A stretch of DNA of 64,000 bases from Tatumella citrea (GTDB lineage Bacteria; Pseudomonadota; Gammaproteobacteria; Enterobacterales; Enterobacteriaceae): the NCBI RefSeq assembly GCF_002163585.1, contig NZ_CP015579.1, positions 2,604,001 to 2,668,000 on the forward strand, given 5' to 3'. Shown here in pieces: positions 62,369 through 64,000 of the stretch. The number at the start of each line of letters is the position of its first letter. Positions within the stretch are counted from its first letter, which is position 1. The notes beneath the pieces were generated by a model. The model saw nothing but the letters and a program-made list of their open reading frames with translations, made no database searches and had not been told where the DNA came from. Both the position numbers and the translations under genes were made by a program.

Positions 62369-64000
62369 TCAGGCCTGTACCAGTGGTCCCGGGTTACGGA
62401 GATACTGAGTTTTAATCGCATGCGCGGCAAACAGTGTGGTTGCCCCTACGATGCCGGTGGGGTTGTAGGCAATATTCTGCGGGAAGCAGCAGGCACCAAG
62501 GACAAACACATTTGGCACATCCCAGCTTTGCAGATATTTATTCACTACACTGGTACGAGGGTTATCCCCCATCACCGCACCGCCGGTGGTATGCGTGGAC
62601 TGATAAGGACGGACATCATAGTGAGTATTGAGCTTCTTGAATCCCATATCATAACTGCGAGGTTTTAGCGCTTTGACCAGTTCCTCGGTTTTACCGGCAA
62701 CAAACTGTGTCACACGCAGATCATTCTCCTGCCAGTCAAACGTCATTCTCAGCAAAGGCAAACCGTAGCCGTCGGTATAGGTAGGATCCAGATCCAGATA
62801 ACACTGCTTATAAGGCATCACTGAGGAAGCTGAACCAACACTCATACTGTGCAGATAATTATCTTTCATCGCTTTTTTCCAGCCGGTACCCCATTTAGGG
62901 CTGCCGGAAGGCAGTTCTGTCTGCTGAATAGGACGGCCGCCGGTGGCATGTGCGGAAATAGTGCCTCCACCAATAAACCCGAGTGAGGAGTGGTCGAAAT
63001 TCTCACCGTTAAAGTTATCGATATAGGTTCCTGAGCACCCGGTCGCGGCAAAATTATTAAAATACTGGTCTTTGTCATAAAACAATTTCACACCACCATT
63101 GACCTGGTAGGCATAATTTCGGCCGACCACACCTTCGCCGGTACGAGGGTCATACGGCTGACCTATCCCTGACAGCAACAGCAGACGAACATTGTGCAGC
63201 TGGAACGCTCCGAGGACCACCAGGGCCGCCGGTTGCTCCACTTCCTGGCCATTGGCATCAATATAGGTAACTCCGGTCGCTTTTTTCCCTGTGCTGTCTT
63301 TGTTAACACGAATTACATGAGAATGAGTGCGCAATTCAAAATTAGTATGCTGGCGCAACGCAGGGATAACACAGGTTTGCGGAGAAGCTTTCGAGTAGTT
63401 GAAACAACCAAAACGCTCACAGAAACCGCAGTAGTTACACACCCCTAACTGGACCCCGTACGGATTCTGATACGATTCGGTACAGATTGCCGCAGGCCCC
63501 GGGAACGGACTATAACCATGCTCTTTGGCGACTTTGCCAAACAGTTCTCCGGAATACTGGCTTTTCAGGGCGCTGGTCGGATAGGCACCACTGCGCGGGG
63601 CTTCAAACGGGTTACCCCCCTGCTGAATTTCACCGTTAATATTGCCGGCCTGGCCGGAAGCACCACAGATTTTTTCAAAACGGGTAAAGAACGGCTCCAT
63701 TTCAGCATAGGTAAACGGATAATCCTGTAACGTCATGTCCTGTGGAATAAACGCGGCTCCGTACTTTTCGGTGATCGTTGATTTCAGTCGCAGATCGGTT
63801 TCCAGAGGGCGCCACAGCAGGCCATTCCAGTGAACACCTGCGCCGCCTACCCCGTCACCTGGCAGGAAAGACCCCATTTTCCGATAAGGCAGAGCCAGAT
63901 CGCCCGGTGCATGACGCACCGTCACCGTTTCGTTAGACAGGTTCTGGAATAGTTTTAACCGGACACCGTAAGTCAGCTCATCCACAATTCGTGGATAGGC
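62369..64000 (-). CDS. GMC flavoprotein subunit of a membrane-bound gluconate/2-ketogluconate-type dehydrogenase, N-terminus missing
   Basis: 543 codons are visible; the frame is open to the right edge, reading AYPRIVDELTYGVRLKLFQNLS there, so about 50-60 N-terminal residues including the FAD Rossmann motif lie outside. Landmarks: FLPGDGVGGAGVHWNGLLWRP, CNYCGFCERFGCFNYSKASP (a cysteine-rich insert, possibly an iron-sulfur site), the active-site region THTTGGAVMGDNPRTSVVNKYLQSWDVPNVFVLGACCFPQNIAYNPTG, and the terminal LRNPGPLVQA. This family oxidises gluconate, 2-ketogluconate or sorbitol in the periplasm. A small Tat-exported third subunit is expected next to it, beyond the window. Confidence 0.92.
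   Translation of the reverse strand, partial: AYPRIVDELTYGVRLKLFQNLSNETVTVRHAPGDLALPYRKMGSFLPGDGVGGAGVHWNGLLWRPLETDLRLKSTITEKYGAAFIPQDMTLQDYPFTYAEMEPFFTRFEKICGASGQAGNINGEIQQGGNPFEAPRSGAYPTSALKSQYSGELFGKVAKEHGYSPFPGPAAICTESYQNPYGVQLGVCNYCGFCERFGCFNYSKASPQTCVIPALRQHTNFELRTHSHVIRVNKDSTGKKATGVTYIDANGQEVEQPAALVVLGAFQLHNVRLLLLSGIGQPYDPRTGEGVVGRNYAYQVNGGVKLFYDKDQYFNNFAATGCSGTYIDNFNGENFDHSSLGFIGGGTISAHATGGRPIQQTELPSGSPKWGTGWKKAMKDNYLHSMSVGSASSVMPYKQCYLDLDPTYTDGYGLPLLRMTFDWQENDLRVTQFVAGKTEELVKALKPRSYDMGFKKLNTHYDVRPYQSTHTTGGAVMGDNPRTSVVNKYLQSWDVPNVFVLGACCFPQNIAYNPTGIVGATTLFAAHAIKTQYLRNPGPLVQA

Noticed and set aside
1..64000. CRISPR arrays, phage genes, toxin-antitoxin pairs, riboswitches
   Set aside because: No regularly spaced repeats, no Cas or structural phage genes (the capsid-fold protein is an encapsulin with cargo), no recognised toxin pair and no convincing aptamer pattern were seen.

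Overview
The window reads as chromosomal DNA of an enterobacterium, probably of the Pantoea/Tatumella (Erwiniaceae) type. This rests on close relatives of enterobacterial XylB, FhuE, YncE and YmjA, an Asn-tRNA with a classic stable-RNA promoter, and a membrane-bound sugar-acid/polyol dehydrogenase (GMC flavoprotein plus triheme cytochrome c) at the right edge. Genus is inference only. No phage, plasmid or CRISPR module is visible.

Left part, 1-7.6 kb: a complete nit1C-type cluster on the minus strand (sll0783-like protein, Nit1 nitrilase, radical SAM, GNAT, AIR-synthase-like, MSMEG_0570-like, flavin monooxygenase-like), followed by the start of an acyl-CoA synthetase. In pseudomonads this cluster is tied to nitrile/cyanide nitrogen assimilation. 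The first gene has a consensus sigma-54 promoter, and a divergent MocR regulator gene sits beside repeated ATGCAATCA sites.

7.7-14.0 kb: a second minus-strand operon runs serine acetyltransferase, CysM-like synthase, JAMM protease, CysO/ThiS-like sulfur carrier, E1-rhodanese (MoeZ-like), family 2A encapsulin shell, and cysteine desulfurase cargo with a disordered N-terminal loading region. It combines the mycobacterial-type CysM/CysO/Mec/MoeZ cysteine pathway with a sulfur nanocompartment. This is the strongest candidate for an under-described system here.

14.3-26.4 kb: a divergent import locus. On the minus strand are a private TonB-ExbB-ExbD set, a double-length fused SsuC-type permease and an ATPase. 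On the plus strand are a periplasmic binding protein, a TonB-dependent receptor, a Tat-exported rhamnogalacturonan-lyase-like protein and a DUF6250 protein, closed by a convergent LysR gene. The substrate is unknown.

26.6-38.2 kb: mixed metabolism and iron genes: a gamma-glutamylcyclotransferase-like protein, a 2-hydroxyacid dehydrogenase broken in a G6 run, xylB, a LysR gene, a DMT exporter, a FhuE-like siderophore receptor divergent from a YncE-like propeller lipoprotein with a Fur-box-like site between them, a succinate-semialdehyde-type dehydrogenase, and tRNA-Asn.

38.2-42.3 kb: a small variable patch after the tRNA: an SDR/AraC pair, a heme-type receptor plug remnant, an IS3-type transposase fragment joined to a hydrolase tail, and an aldo/keto reductase.

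42.7-64 kb: ymjA; MarR-GNAT fusion with a 27-bp palindrome; LysR/MFS pair; second MFS; cupin; LOG protein; an iron-siderophore-type ABC importer with a downstream RpiR regulator, a Fur-like site and TGTAGTA half-sites; MFS/IclR pair; nitronate monooxygenase/LysR pair; YbfB-type MFS with two palindromes in its promoter; IclR; and the dehydrogenase operon, which runs off the right edge.
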